A stretch of DNA of 64,000 bases from Actinomadura rifamycini DSM 43936 (lineage in GTDB: Bacteria; Actinomycetota; Actinomycetes; Streptosporangiales; Streptosporangiaceae), in contig NZ_AULB01000021.1 in assembly GCF_000425065.1 (NCBI RefSeq), positions 102,346-166,345 of the forward strand. Direction: 5' to 3'. The notes under the pieces are model-generated. The model was not told the origin of the DNA and ran no database searches. It worked only from the letters and a program-made list of their open reading frames with translations. Of the stretch, positions 28,011 through 35,943 are shown in pieces. A program made the position numbers and the translations under genes. The first letter of the stretch is position 1. Each line of letters begins with the position of its first letter.

Positions 28011-28850
28011 TCAGACCCGCCGCGACGCCTTCTGGAGCAGTTCCGCGGTGTACGTGGCGAGACGGGCGGCGTCGGCGGGGTCCAGGGTCTCGATGGACGG
28101 GTCGACGGTCTTACCGCGGTCGACGGCCGTGAGCGGGGCCGCGGGAGGCCGGTCGATCCATCCGTTGATCGGCCGGACCGAGTCGGCGACGGGACGGGCG
28201 AAGAAGCGCGCGAGCAGCTTGATCGCGTTCCGGACGACCGGGCTCGGGTGGCCGTCGGCCCCGCTCTTCGTGAATCCGGGGTGGTACAGCACGTATCGGA
28301 CCTTGCTCTCCCCGCCGGCGAAGGCCGCGCCGAGCAGGTCGTTCGCGCGGCCGGCCTGTAGTTGCGCGCGCACCTGCCGGTAGCCGCGCGTCAACTGCGG
28401 ATCGTCCCAGTGGATCCGTCCCGCGGTGTTGCCGACCCCCGCCACGTTGATGATCACGGGCTCCGGAGCGGCGTCGAGGAGCGGGCGGAGCCGTTCGCCC
28501 AGCAGGTAGCGGCTCAGGTAGTAGAGGGCGAACGTGGACTCCAGCCCGTCCGGGGTCTCTTTCCGTTTGGGGACAACGCGGTTGGCGAACAAGGCCAGCG
28601 CGTCGATCGACTGGTACTGCTCGGCAATGAGCGCGACGACCCTTTCGTTTTCGGCGATCGAGGAAAGGTCCGCCCGCAGGAACCGCATGTTCGGGTCGGC
28701 TGCCTCGTCCAGCAGGGCGCGTCCCCGCGCCTCGTTGCTGCCGATCACGGTGACGTGGCTGCCCCTGGCCGACTGCTCCAGGGCGACCGCGCGTCCCATT
28801 CCGGTGGTGCCGCCGCTGATGACGACGTTCTTGGACGGCTGGTCCGGCAT
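28011..28850 (-). CDS. Short-chain dehydrogenase/reductase-like protein
   Basis: A 279-residue Rossmann protein with the cofactor motif ISGGTTGMGRAVA near the start. The usual catalytic YxxxK is not obvious: the expected region reads VAGVGNTAGRIHWDDPQLTR, then GYRQVRAQLQAGR. It may therefore be an atypical SDR (NmrA- or retinol-dehydrogenase-like) or lack standard oxidoreductase activity. AAGGAG precedes ATG 28850. It is divergent from an HxlR regulator, probably its controller. Confidence 0.82.
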   Translation of the reverse strand: MPDQPSKNVVISGGTTGMGRAVALEQSARGSHVTVIGSNEARGRALLDEAADPNMRFLRADLSSIAENERVVALIAEQYQSIDALALFANRVVPKRKETPDGLESTFALYYLSRYLLGERLRPLLDAAPEPVIINVAGVGNTAGRIHWDDPQLTRGYRQVRAQLQAGRANDLLGAAFAGGESKVRYVLYHPGFTKSGADGHPSPVVRNAIKLLARFFARPVADSVRPINGWIDRPPAAPLTAVDRGKTVDPSIETLDPADAARLATYTAELLQKASRRV

Positions 28851-28883
28851 GGAATCGCTCCTTAGGGTCGAAGGGGGCGGTTC

Positions 28884-28896
28884 CGATCATGGATCG
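28884..28896. promoter_or_regulatory. Dyad CGATC-ATG-GATCG between SDR and HxlR genes
   Basis: A short perfect dyad lies in the 76-bp divergent gap. It is a candidate HxlR site; evidence is only position and symmetry. Confidence 0.35.
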
Positions 28897-28926
28897 CCCG
28901 GCCCGAGGACGAAAGAAGGCAGTTTC

Positions 28927-29358
28927 ATGTCCGGTACGCACACCGGTGTTCCCTCGGTGCTGGCGCACGACCTGCCTCGGCCGGTGCCCGCCGCCGAGCT
29001 GGCCGCGTGCCCGGTCGGGGACGTGTTCCGGCGGATCGGCGACAAGTGGAGCATGCTCCTGGTGGTCCTGCTCGGCGGCCGCCCGCACCGCTTCAACGAG
29101 CTGCACCGCGCCGTCGAGGGCATCAGCCAGCGCATGCTGACCCGCACGCTGCGCGGCCTGGAGGCCGACGGGCTCGTCCGGCGCGACGTCCACCCGACGG
29201 TGCCGCCGAGCGTCGAGTACAGCCTGACGCCGCTCGGCCGCACGCTCCTGGAACCGCTGTCCTCGCTGGCCGACTGGGCCGTGCGCCACGAGGCGGAGAT
29301 CAACGAGGCCCGCGCCCGCCACACGGACGCGGCTGCGCAAGAAGCCCCTCCCGAGTAA
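28927..29358 (+). CDS. HxlR-family transcriptional regulator
   Basis: A 143-residue winged-helix protein. The HxlR core is CPVGDVFRRIGDKWSMLLVV, RFNELHRAVEGISQRMLTRT and LRGLEADGLVRRDVHP. Members often sense electrophiles or oxidative stress through a conserved N-terminal Cys; CPVG holds a Cys here. It is divergent from the SDR gene. The stop codon lies inside a hairpin that acts as its terminator. Confidence 0.9.
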   Translation: MSGTHTGVPSVLAHDLPRPVPAAELAACPVGDVFRRIGDKWSMLLVVLLGGRPHRFNELHRAVEGISQRMLTRTLRGLEADGLVRRDVHPTVPPSVEYSLTPLGRTLLEPLSSLADWAVRHEAEINEARARHTDAAAQEAPPE

Positions 29359-29370
29359 TCGGAAGGGGCT
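29343..29370 (+). terminator. Terminator overlapping the HxlR stop codon
   Basis: AGCCCCTCCCGA pairs with TCGGAAGGGGCT (one mismatch) around a 4-nt loop. A second stem, GAGCCGGG with CCCGGCTC, follows at 29373-29409. Confidence 0.65.
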
Positions 29371-29500
29371 CCGAGCCGGGGTCACCTGCCCTTCGGCGAT
29401 ACCCGGCTCCGAACTGCACTGCGGGCGTCGATGTCGTCGCCTTGCACCGAATCTCCGGTGCCCCGGTCGGGCCGGACGAAGCCGCAGACCGCGGCGGCGG

Positions 29501-29896
29501 TTACCGCGGGGGCGTCGCTTTGCCGAGCGCGCGTTCGGCGACGTCGGCGGGGGCGGCGGCGATGACGGTGTCGAGCGCGGTCCGGGAGATCTCCAGGTCG
29601 GTGATGGCCTGGGTAATCCGCTCGCGTTCCCTGCACAGGTCGGCGAGGAGGTCGGAGCAGGTCGGCACCAGGCGCTCGTCCTCGTCCCGCAGGCAGGGGA
29701 GGATCTTGGCGATGGTGGCGGTGCCCAGCCCGGCGGCGAGCAGGCAGCGGATGCGGCGCACGGTCTCCACGTCGGCCTCGCCGTATTCGCGGTAGCCGCT
29801 GGGGCGCCGCTCGGGCCGAAGCAGCTGCTGCTCCTCGTAGTAGCGCAGCAGCCGTTCATGGACGCCGGTCCTGCGGGACAGTTCACCGATCCGCAC
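29501..29896 (-). CDS. MerR-family regulator of the adjacent efflux pump
   Basis: A 131-residue MerR protein: MRIGELSRRTGVHERLLRYY, EQQLLRPERRPSGYREYGEA, then the dimer helix. There is one Cys in CSDLLADLCRERERI, not a clear metal site, so it may be a drug sensor rather than a metal sensor. GTG 29896 is used. It is divergent from an MFS gene whose promoter has the classical MerR architecture: a 19-bp spacer filled by a perfect palindrome. Confidence 0.9.
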   Translation of the reverse strand: MRIGELSRRTGVHERLLRYYEEQQLLRPERRPSGYREYGEADVETVRRIRCLLAAGLGTATIAKILPCLRDEDERLVPTCSDLLADLCRERERITQAITDLEISRTALDTVIAAAPADVAERALGKATPPR

Positions 29897-29925
29897 GTGG
29901 CCCTCCCCACCGATGCCTTGGCGAC

Positions 29926-29956
29926 TTGACTCTCACATCGATGTGAGAGTTTAGCG
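29926..29956 (+). promoter_or_regulatory. MerR-type promoter with 19-bp spacer and perfect 22-bp palindromic operator
   Basis: The -35 TTGACT (29926-29931), a 19-bp spacer and TTTAGC (29951-29956) drive the MFS gene. The operator arm ACTCTCACATC (29929-29939) is mirrored exactly at 29940-29950. A 19-bp spacer is the hallmark of promoters that MerR activators untwist. The start would fall on or next to the ATG at 29964, so the message is probably leaderless. Confidence 0.8.
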
Positions 29957-29963
29957 TCCCGGC

Positions 29964-31148
29964 ATGAGCAAGAGCTTCGCCACGCTCGCGGCCTTGTGCG
30001 CGAGCGTCTTCGTTGTCGGGACGGCCGAATACCTGATCGCGGGCTTGCTGCCCGAGGTGAGCGCGGACCTGGGGGTCTCGCAGGGCACCGCCGGGCAGGC
30101 GGTGACCGCCTACGCGCTGGGGGTGGTGATCGGCGGTCCCGTGGTGACCATCGCGACCGCGCGGCTGCCCCGCAGGGGCCTCGCGATCGGCCTGATGCTG
30201 CTGTTCGCCGCCGGCAGCGCGCTCAGCGCCCTGGCCCCGACGTTCACGATGCTGCTGGCCGGACGGGTGGTCTCGTCGCTCAGCCACGCCGCGTTCCTGG
30301 CGCTGGCGCTGGTGATGGCCACCAGCGTGGTGCCCGCCCACAAGACCGGTTCGACGATCGCCACCGTGGCCTCCGGCTTCACCGTGGCCACGTTCCTGGG
30401 GGTTCCGCTGGGGTCGCTGCTGGGACATGCCGCCGGGTGGCGCGCCCCGTTCGCGGTGCTCACCGCGATCACGCTGGCCGCCGTCGCGTTGCTGGCCCTG
30501 GTGCTCCCCCGGCAGCAGGCACCGGCCACGAGCCTGCGCGACGAGCTGCGCGTCGTGAGCCGCAAACCGGTGCTGCTGGCCATCGCCACCACCGCGGTCG
30601 GCCTCTCCGGTGTCGCCCTCGTGTTCACCTACATCGCGCCCCTGCTCATCCGCGTCACCGGCTTCTCCCCGGCCGCCGTCTCCGCGCTGCTGCTCGCCTA
30701 CGGCGCCGGAAGCTTCCTTGGCAACCTGGCCGCCGGCAAGCTGACCGACAAGTCCATGACCGCGACCGTGCGGGGCGTGTTCGGCGGCCTGACCGGCGTG
30801 CTGGCGGCCATGCCGTTCGCCGCCGCCTGGCAGCCGACCGCCGTCCTCGCCGTCCTCGGCCTGGGTCTGCTCGCCACCGCCACCATCGCCCCGCTGCAGG
30901 GGCTGATCCTGCACCACGCCGGGACGGCGCCGAACCTGGCGGTCTCCGTCAACGTCGGCGCGTTCAACCTGGCCGCCGCCGTCGGCTCCGCCCTCGGCGG
31001 GTTCCTCGTGGCCGCGGACGCGCTGCGCTGGAACGGACTGGTCGGGGCCGTGCTGAGCCTCACCGGCCTCGGCCTGACCTACCTGCTCCTGCCCCGCGCC
31101 CGCACCACGTCACCCGCCGACAAGGCCGCGATCTCCACCGCCGCCTGA
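29964..31148 (+). CDS. MFS transporter (DHA1/AraJ-like, 12 helices)
   Basis: A 394-residue proton-driven exporter with about 12 helices. FVVGTAEYLIAGLLPEVSAD in helix 1 is typical of AraJ/YdhP-type sugar or drug efflux proteins. The central loop is short. It is expressed from the MerR promoter immediately upstream and is probably induced by its own substrate. No ribosome site exists upstream of ATG 29964, in keeping with a leaderless mRNA. Confidence 0.91.
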   Translation: MSKSFATLAALCASVFVVGTAEYLIAGLLPEVSADLGVSQGTAGQAVTAYALGVVIGGPVVTIATARLPRRGLAIGLMLLFAAGSALSALAPTFTMLLAGRVVSSLSHAAFLALALVMATSVVPAHKTGSTIATVASGFTVATFLGVPLGSLLGHAAGWRAPFAVLTAITLAAVALLALVLPRQQAPATSLRDELRVVSRKPVLLAIATTAVGLSGVALVFTYIAPLLIRVTGFSPAAVSALLLAYGAGSFLGNLAAGKLTDKSMTATVRGVFGGLTGVLAAMPFAAAWQPTAVLAVLGLGLLATATIAPLQGLILHHAGTAPNLAVSVNVGAFNLAAAVGSALGGFLVAADALRWNGLVGAVLSLTGLGLTYLLLPRARTTSPADKAAISTAA

Positions 31149-31194
31149 ACGTCCGCCGTCGGCGACCCTGGCGGCGAACCGGCGGCAGAGACCA

Positions 31195-31374
31195 TCAAGG
31201 CCGCGGTCGGACGAGCGCCTGGGCCACGATCACGCGATCCCCGTCGAACGTCAGCGACGGCGAGCCGTGCAGCTCGTAGCCGAGATCGAGTGCTTCGCTG
31301 ACCCTTCGACAGAAACCCTCATCGTCGGGGCCAGTGAGAACGCGGTACCTGGGGAGGTCCTTCGTGTCTGGCAT
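31195..31374 (-). CDS. DUF1737 small protein
   Basis: A 59-residue protein read from ATG 31374 to TGA 31195. The pattern PRYRVLTGPDDEGFCRRVSE followed by ALDLGYELHGSPSLTFDG and VIVAQALVRP matches DUF1737, a small family seen alone or as a domain in bacteria. Function is unknown. A ribosome site is weak. It is convergent with the MFS gene, 46 bp away, and ends the high-GC segment before the van island. Confidence 0.8.
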   Translation of the reverse strand: MPDTKDLPRYRVLTGPDDEGFCRRVSEALDLGYELHGSPSLTFDGDRVIVAQALVRPRP

Positions 31375-31559
31375 GCAGCAAGTGTAGGGAGCGGGACGGC
31401 CGTGGCCGGGCTACGAGACGGAACCGGACGCCCCGCACCGCGCGCCCCGGCGCCCATCCGCCGGAAGCCGCGGCCGGCCTCCCGCTCCTCTGACTCGGTC
31501 GTCCGAGGGAAGTAACCGAGTGCGCCCTGTCCAGGAGGTCCCCGGCACGGTCAGCTCAG

Positions 31560-31615
31560 GGCGGCATATCGTCCGCGTATCGAATATCGCGTACGTGCTG
31601 GCAACACGGCGCTGT
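31560..31615 (+). promoter_or_regulatory. Predicted VanR-controlled promoter of vanHAX (two RTATCG half-sites, 11 bp apart)
   Basis: ATATCG (31566-31571) and GTATCG (31577-31582) form an 11-bp-phased direct repeat, the spacing used by OmpR/PhoB-type regulators. About 55 bp around them match a block upstream of vanR (37725-37780). TACGTG at 31592-31597 could be the -10 element. VanR binding is inferred from its presence at both van promoters. Confidence 0.6.
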
Positions 31616-31628
31616 CTTGACTTGAGAC

Positions 31629-32681
31629 ATGCCCTCCAGCGAATTGGGTTCGATCCACGGCGAAGCGACCACGGACCGTCGCGCCCGAACGATGGCCGAG
31701 CCGTCTTCCTCGTCCATCCCGACGACGGGAATCGCGGTCTTCGGATGCGGCCAGGACGAAGCCGACTTGTTCCAGCAGATGGGGGCACGCCTCGGATTGT
31801 CGCTCACCCTCATCGAGGCCGCCGTCTGCGAGACCAACGCTGAACTGGCACGCGGCAACCGGTGCGTCAGCGTGAACCACAAGACTCAGATCACCGATCC
31901 CGCACTTCTGGCGCTCAGCAAAACCGGTGTCGAATACATCTGCACCAGAAGCATCGGCTACGACCATATCGACCTGGAGTACGCCGAGCGCGTCGGCATC
32001 TCGGTCGGCAACGTCGCCTACTCACCGGACAGCGTGGCCGACTACACGTTGATGTTAATGCTCATGGCTTTGCGCCATGCGAAATCCACCATCCGCCGCA
32101 CCGACGCTCATGACTATCGGCTGAGCAACGCTCGCGGCAAGGAGCTGCGCGACCTGACCGTCGGGGTGGTCGGGACCGGCCGCATCGGCACAGCGGTCGT
32201 CGACCGGCTGCGAGGCTTCGGCTGCCGCGTGCTGTCCCACGACAACCGATCTCGCGTCTCGACCGGCCACGTGCCGTTGGACGAGCTGATCGAACTGAGC
32301 GACGTCGTGACGCTCCACACCCCGCTCACGGCGGACACCCGCCATCTCCTCGATCGCCATCGCATCGAGCGGATGAAGCCCGGCGCGTACATCGTCAACA
32401 CCGGTCGCGGACCGCTGCTCGATACCGAGGCCCTTCTCGCCGCGCTGGAAAGCGGCAGGTTGGGCGGCGCGGCACTGGACGTCCTCGAAGGCGAGGAAGG
32501 CATTTTCTATGCCGACTGCCGAAACAGGCATCTCGAGAACGAGGCCCTGGTGCGACTGCAGCGCATGCCTAATGTGCTGATCAGTCCGCACTCCGCCTAC
32601 CACACCGACCACGCCCTGAAAGACATCGTCGAGAACACTCTCGCCAACTGCCTGAACTTCGAGAGCGGGGAAACAGCATGA
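31629..32681 (+). CDS. vanH: D-lactate dehydrogenase VanH
   Basis: Reduces pyruvate to D-lactate for the VanA ligase. The 350-residue D-2-hydroxyacid dehydrogenase has the NAD motif VGVVGTGRIGTAVV, substrate/catalytic Arg in NTGRGPLLD, Glu in LEGEEGIF and His in ISPHSAYHT. The N-terminus is about 25 residues longer than classical VanH; ATG 31692 is an alternative start. Its TGA overlaps the vanA ATG. GC content is clearly lower than in the flanking genes. Confidence 0.94.
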   Translation: MPSSELGSIHGEATTDRRARTMAEPSSSSIPTTGIAVFGCGQDEADLFQQMGARLGLSLTLIEAAVCETNAELARGNRCVSVNHKTQITDPALLALSKTGVEYICTRSIGYDHIDLEYAERVGISVGNVAYSPDSVADYTLMLMLMALRHAKSTIRRTDAHDYRLSNARGKELRDLTVGVVGTGRIGTAVVDRLRGFGCRVLSHDNRSRVSTGHVPLDELIELSDVVTLHTPLTADTRHLLDRHRIERMKPGAYIVNTGRGPLLDTEALLAALESGRLGGAALDVLEGEEGIFYADCRNRHLENEALVRLQRMPNVLISPHSAYHTDHALKDIVENTLANCLNFESGETA

Positions 32682-33718
32682 GTAGATTGAAGGTCGGAGT
32701 CATCTTCGGAGGCGCGGGCGAGGAACACTTCGTCTCCATCAAGTCAGCGCGCGAGGTGGCAAGGAACCTCGACACCGAGAAGTACGAGCCTCTCTGGATC
32801 GGCATCACGGCCGACGGCGTATGGAAACTGTGCGACGGCCCCGCCGCGGACTGGGAGACCGGCGGCGCCCGTCCCGTCACGCTGTCACCTGACCGAAGCA
32901 TGCACGGTCTGCTGGTCATGGGGCAGGAGGGGTACGAGACGGTGCGTCTCGACCTCGTCTTCCCCGTACTTCACGGCACGTTCGGCGAAGACGGCGCGAT
33001 CCAGGGCTTGTTGGAGCTCTCCGGCATCCCCTACGTCGGCTGCGACATCCAGGGCTCGGCCGTGTGCATGGACAAGTCTCTGGCCTACACCGTTGCCAAG
33101 AGAGCGGGGATCGCCACGCCGAACTTCTGGGTCGTCGCGGAGGACGAGAAGGTCGATCCCGACCGTTTTCGGTATCCCGTCTTCGTGAAGCCGGCCCGTT
33201 CGGGCTCCTCGTTCGGCGTCAGCAAAGTCACCGACAAGAACGAGTTGACGAGCGCGCTGAGCGCGGCGCACCGGTACGACTCGAAAGCCTTGATCGAGGA
33301 GGCCGTGGCCGGGAGCGAGATCGGCTGCGCGGTCCTCGAAGAACCTTTCGGCCTGGTCACCGGCGAGGTGGACCGCGTCGACCTCTCGCACGGATTCTTC
33401 AGGATCCACCAAGAGGACTCGCCCGAGACCGGATCGGAGAACTCGACGTTCATCGTTCCCGCCGACATCTCCGACGACTCGCGGCGGCTCGTCCAAGAGA
33501 CCGCCGAGACCATCTACCGCGCCCTGGGCTGCAAGGGACTTGCGCGCGTCGACATGTTCCTCACCGACGACGGCCGGGTGGTGCTCAACGAGGTCAACAC
33601 CATGCCCGGCCTGACGTCCTACAGCCGCTACCCACGGATGATGGCCGCCGCGGGAATGCCGCTGTCCGACGTGATCGACCGGCTCGTCTCGATGGCACTG
33701 CACGGGAAGAAGCGGTGA
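32678..33718 (+). CDS. vanA: D-alanine--(R)-lactate ligase (VanA-type)
   Basis: An ATP-grasp ligase making D-Ala-D-Lac, the depsipeptide that lowers vancomycin affinity. Over 346 residues it follows VanA closely, including LNEVNTMPGLTSYSRYPRMM. His244, in FRIHQE, sits at the VanA number. This residue replaces the Tyr of D-Ala-D-Ala ligases and gives lactate preference at neutral pH. HGTFGEDGAIQGLLEL and KPARSGSSFGVSKV complete the fold. It overlaps vanH by 4 nt and vanX by GTGA. Confidence 0.95.
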   Translation: MSRLKVGVIFGGAGEEHFVSIKSAREVARNLDTEKYEPLWIGITADGVWKLCDGPAADWETGGARPVTLSPDRSMHGLLVMGQEGYETVRLDLVFPVLHGTFGEDGAIQGLLELSGIPYVGCDIQGSAVCMDKSLAYTVAKRAGIATPNFWVVAEDEKVDPDRFRYPVFVKPARSGSSFGVSKVTDKNELTSALSAAHRYDSKALIEEAVAGSEIGCAVLEEPFGLVTGEVDRVDLSHGFFRIHQEDSPETGSENSTFIVPADISDDSRRLVQETAETIYRALGCKGLARVDMFLTDDGRVVLNEVNTMPGLTSYSRYPRMMAAAGMPLSDVIDRLVSMALHGKKR

Positions 33719-34323
33719 ACGACGACTTCGTCTACGTCGACGACCGGGTGCCGGGCGTCCGCTGGGACGCCAAGTACGCCACCTGGGACAACTTCACCGG
33801 CAAACCGGTGGACGGCTATCTCGCGAATCGCATCGTCGGCACTCGGTCCCTGTGCGCGGCCCTGGAGCGAGCACGCGAGAGGGCGGCCTCCCTCGGATTC
33901 GGGCTGCTTCTCTGGGACGGGTACCGCCCCCAACGCGCCGTCGACTGCTTCCTCCGCTGGTCGGCCCAGCCCGAGGATGGCCGGACCAAACCGCGGCACT
34001 ACCCGAACATCGACCGGCACCAGATGTTCGAGCATGGATATGTGGCCGCGAAGTCGGGCCACAGCAGGGGCGGCGCCGTCGACCTGACCCTCTATCACCT
34101 TGCCACCGGTGAGCTTGCTCCCATGGGCGGCGGCCACGACCTCATGGACCCGATCTCACGTCATCGAGCCCGTGGAATCACGCCGACCGAGGCCCGAAAC
34201 CGTGAGCACCTCCGTTCCATCATGGAGGACTGCGGATTCGATCGGTACGACTGCGAATGGTGGCACTACACGCTGAGAAACGAGCCTTATCCTGATGTCT
34301 ACTTCGACTTCCCCATCACGTGA
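33715..34323 (+). CDS. vanX: D-Ala-D-Ala dipeptidase VanX
   Basis: A zinc dipeptidase that removes the normal dipeptide so that only D-Ala-D-Lac reaches MurF. The 202-residue protein keeps every key residue at VanX numbering: Arg71 (DGYRP), zinc ligands His116 and Asp123 (SGHSRGGAVD) and Glu181 with His184 (EWWH). GTG 33715 overlaps the vanA stop. The 3' end overlaps the next gene by 29 nt in another frame. Confidence 0.95.
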   Translation: MNDDFVYVDDRVPGVRWDAKYATWDNFTGKPVDGYLANRIVGTRSLCAALERARERAASLGFGLLLWDGYRPQRAVDCFLRWSAQPEDGRTKPRHYPNIDRHQMFEHGYVAAKSGHSRGGAVDLTLYHLATGELAPMGGGHDLMDPISRHRARGITPTEARNREHLRSIMEDCGFDRYDCEWWHYTLRNEPYPDVYFDFPIT

Positions 34324-34966
34324 TCGGAGTCTCCACTGCATCTCGCAGTGGGGACACTTGGAACGCAACGACGACGTCGTCATGCGGCGCACCGGCTTCT
34401 CGGGGCTCGAGGTCTTCTTGGGCGGAACCGCTCCATCGCGACTGCACGACTGGGCCTCCGACGGATACCGCTCAAGCGAGGAGTACCTGTTCTGGTCCCG
34501 CAAGGTCTGCGGTCTAGCGTGCCTGCAGTCGCTGCTCCAGGGGTGGACCGACATCCGGCTGTCGATGGGCGAACTCCTCTCGCTGGCCCTCGACTGGGGC
34601 TGCTACGTGGTGGACCCCTCCGGCAAGGTCCGCGGACTCATCTACCGGCCGTTCATGGCCTGGGTCAGCTCACAGTTCGGTTTCCACTGCGAACTGGTCG
34701 AACACACACCCATTCACGTATCGAGCAGAAAGGTACGACCCGGGCAGGCCATGATCGCGTCAGTATCACCCGAGATTCGGAACCCGGACACCCCCGCGCC
34801 CCAACGTGGAGGCCACCTCGTACTGGTCTATGCGACTGATGACGGTGTAGTGCGGTTCCATAATCCGTCGGGCTATTCACATAATTCAGACTCTGCATCA
34901 TTGCCCATGCAGGTATTCGAGCGGTTTCACGCGAACCGCGGAATCTTGATCGGAGGGACATCGTGA
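34295..34966 (+). CDS. C39-like (papain-fold) cysteine peptidase encoded in the van operon
   Basis: A 223-residue cytosolic protein. Cys72 in KVCGLACLQSLLQG, His174 in GGHLVLVY and Asn190 in FHNPSGYS form a Cys-His-Asn set in the order and spacing of C39-type papain folds. LHCISQW near the start resembles the usual first strand, which favours ATG 34295 and hence a 29-nt overlap with vanX; ATG 34382 is a shorter option. It is not one of the standard VanY, VanZ, VanJ or VanK accessory proteins. Its substrate could be a peptidoglycan precursor, which is inference. Confidence 0.7.
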   Translation: MSTSTSPSRDRSLHCISQWGHLERNDDVVMRRTGFSGLEVFLGGTAPSRLHDWASDGYRSSEEYLFWSRKVCGLACLQSLLQGWTDIRLSMGELLSLALDWGCYVVDPSGKVRGLIYRPFMAWVSSQFGFHCELVEHTPIHVSSRKVRPGQAMIASVSPEIRNPDTPAPQRGGHLVLVYATDDGVVRFHNPSGYSHNSDSASLPMQVFERFHANRGILIGGTS

Positions 34967-35822
34967 TGCCAGGCGAGCCGCCACCGCGCGTCGTTGTCGC
35001 CGGTGGCCACTCGGCAGGGCACATCGAGCCCGCGATGAACCTCGCCGACGCCCTGCGCCGTCTGGAGCCCACGGCCGAGATCACCGCCCTCGGCACCGTC
35101 CGCGGACTCGACACCACGCTCGTTCCCGCCCGCGGCTACCCGCTCGAACTCATCCCGCCGGCGCCGCTGCCGCGCAAACTGAACCGGGCTCTGCTGCGGA
35201 CGCCAGGCTCGACCGGCCCGCCCTGCGCGACGCTGCCCGGCGGCGGTTCGGCCTGCGACCCGACGGGCCGGTACTGATGGTCACCGGCGGTTCGCAGGGC
35301 GCCCGGTCGATCAACACCGCGGTGTCCGGCGCGGCTGCGGCGTTCCGGGCGTCCGGCCTGCAGGTGCTGCACATCACCGGGCCGCAGCACATGGTCGAAG
35401 CGCCGGACCGCGGCCCCGCCGACCCGCCCTACGTCGTCATGCCCTACGTAGACGAGATGCAGTACGCCTACGCCGCGGCCGACTTCGTGATCTGCCGCTC
35501 GGGAGCGATGACGTGCGCCGAACTGGCCGCCGTCGGGCTGCCGGCCGCGTACGTCCCGCTACCGCTGCGCGGCGGCGAGCAGCGGCTGAACGCCGAGCCG
35601 GTCATCGCGGCCGGTGGGGCACTGCTCGTCGACGACGCCGACCTCGATCCGGCTTGGATCGAGACCACCCTGATTCCGGTCCTCACCGATCCCGAGCGGA
35701 TCGCGAAGATGTCGGCCCACGCGCTGGCGGCCGGCGCACCGGACGCGGACGTCATCCTGGCCCGGCACGTGCTCACCGCGGTCGCGGAGCAACGGACTCT
35801 CGCCTCTCGAGGCTTGGATTGA
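34963..35822 (+). pseudogene. murG: murG paralogue with internal deletion and frame break
   Basis: MurG adds GlcNAc to lipid I. The first 75 or so residues are intact in frame 1 (VVVAGGHSAGHIEPAMNLAD to PLPRKLNRALLRTP). The match then jumps to DRPALRDAARRRFGLRPDG in another frame, continuing as MVTGGSQGARSINTAVSG to the end at 35822. Roughly 90-100 residues of the middle are missing, at about 35205. The GTG at 34963 overlaps the C39-like stop and has GGAGGG upstream, so the gene was once part of the operon. It cannot make a full enzyme as it stands. Confidence 0.85.
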
Positions 35823-35943
35823 ACCATCCGGCTATGACCGACGGCCGGACTCGCACAGGTTCTACGAGCGACGCGGGTACCAAGCCGACCAAGCCGGAAT
35901 CTCGTTTCGCTTCCTACGCGGCCAGCCGAGCTGTCGCGGGTAG
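35806..35943 (+). pseudogene. GNAT acetyltransferase C-terminal fragment
   Basis: In a third frame, SGYDRRPDSHRFYERRGY, then QADQAGISFRF, matches the end of GNAT acetyltransferases. No upstream part exists. The fragment starts inside the end of the murG remnant and runs 30 bp into the 3' end of vanS on the other strand. It marks an old recombination junction. Confidence 0.55.
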
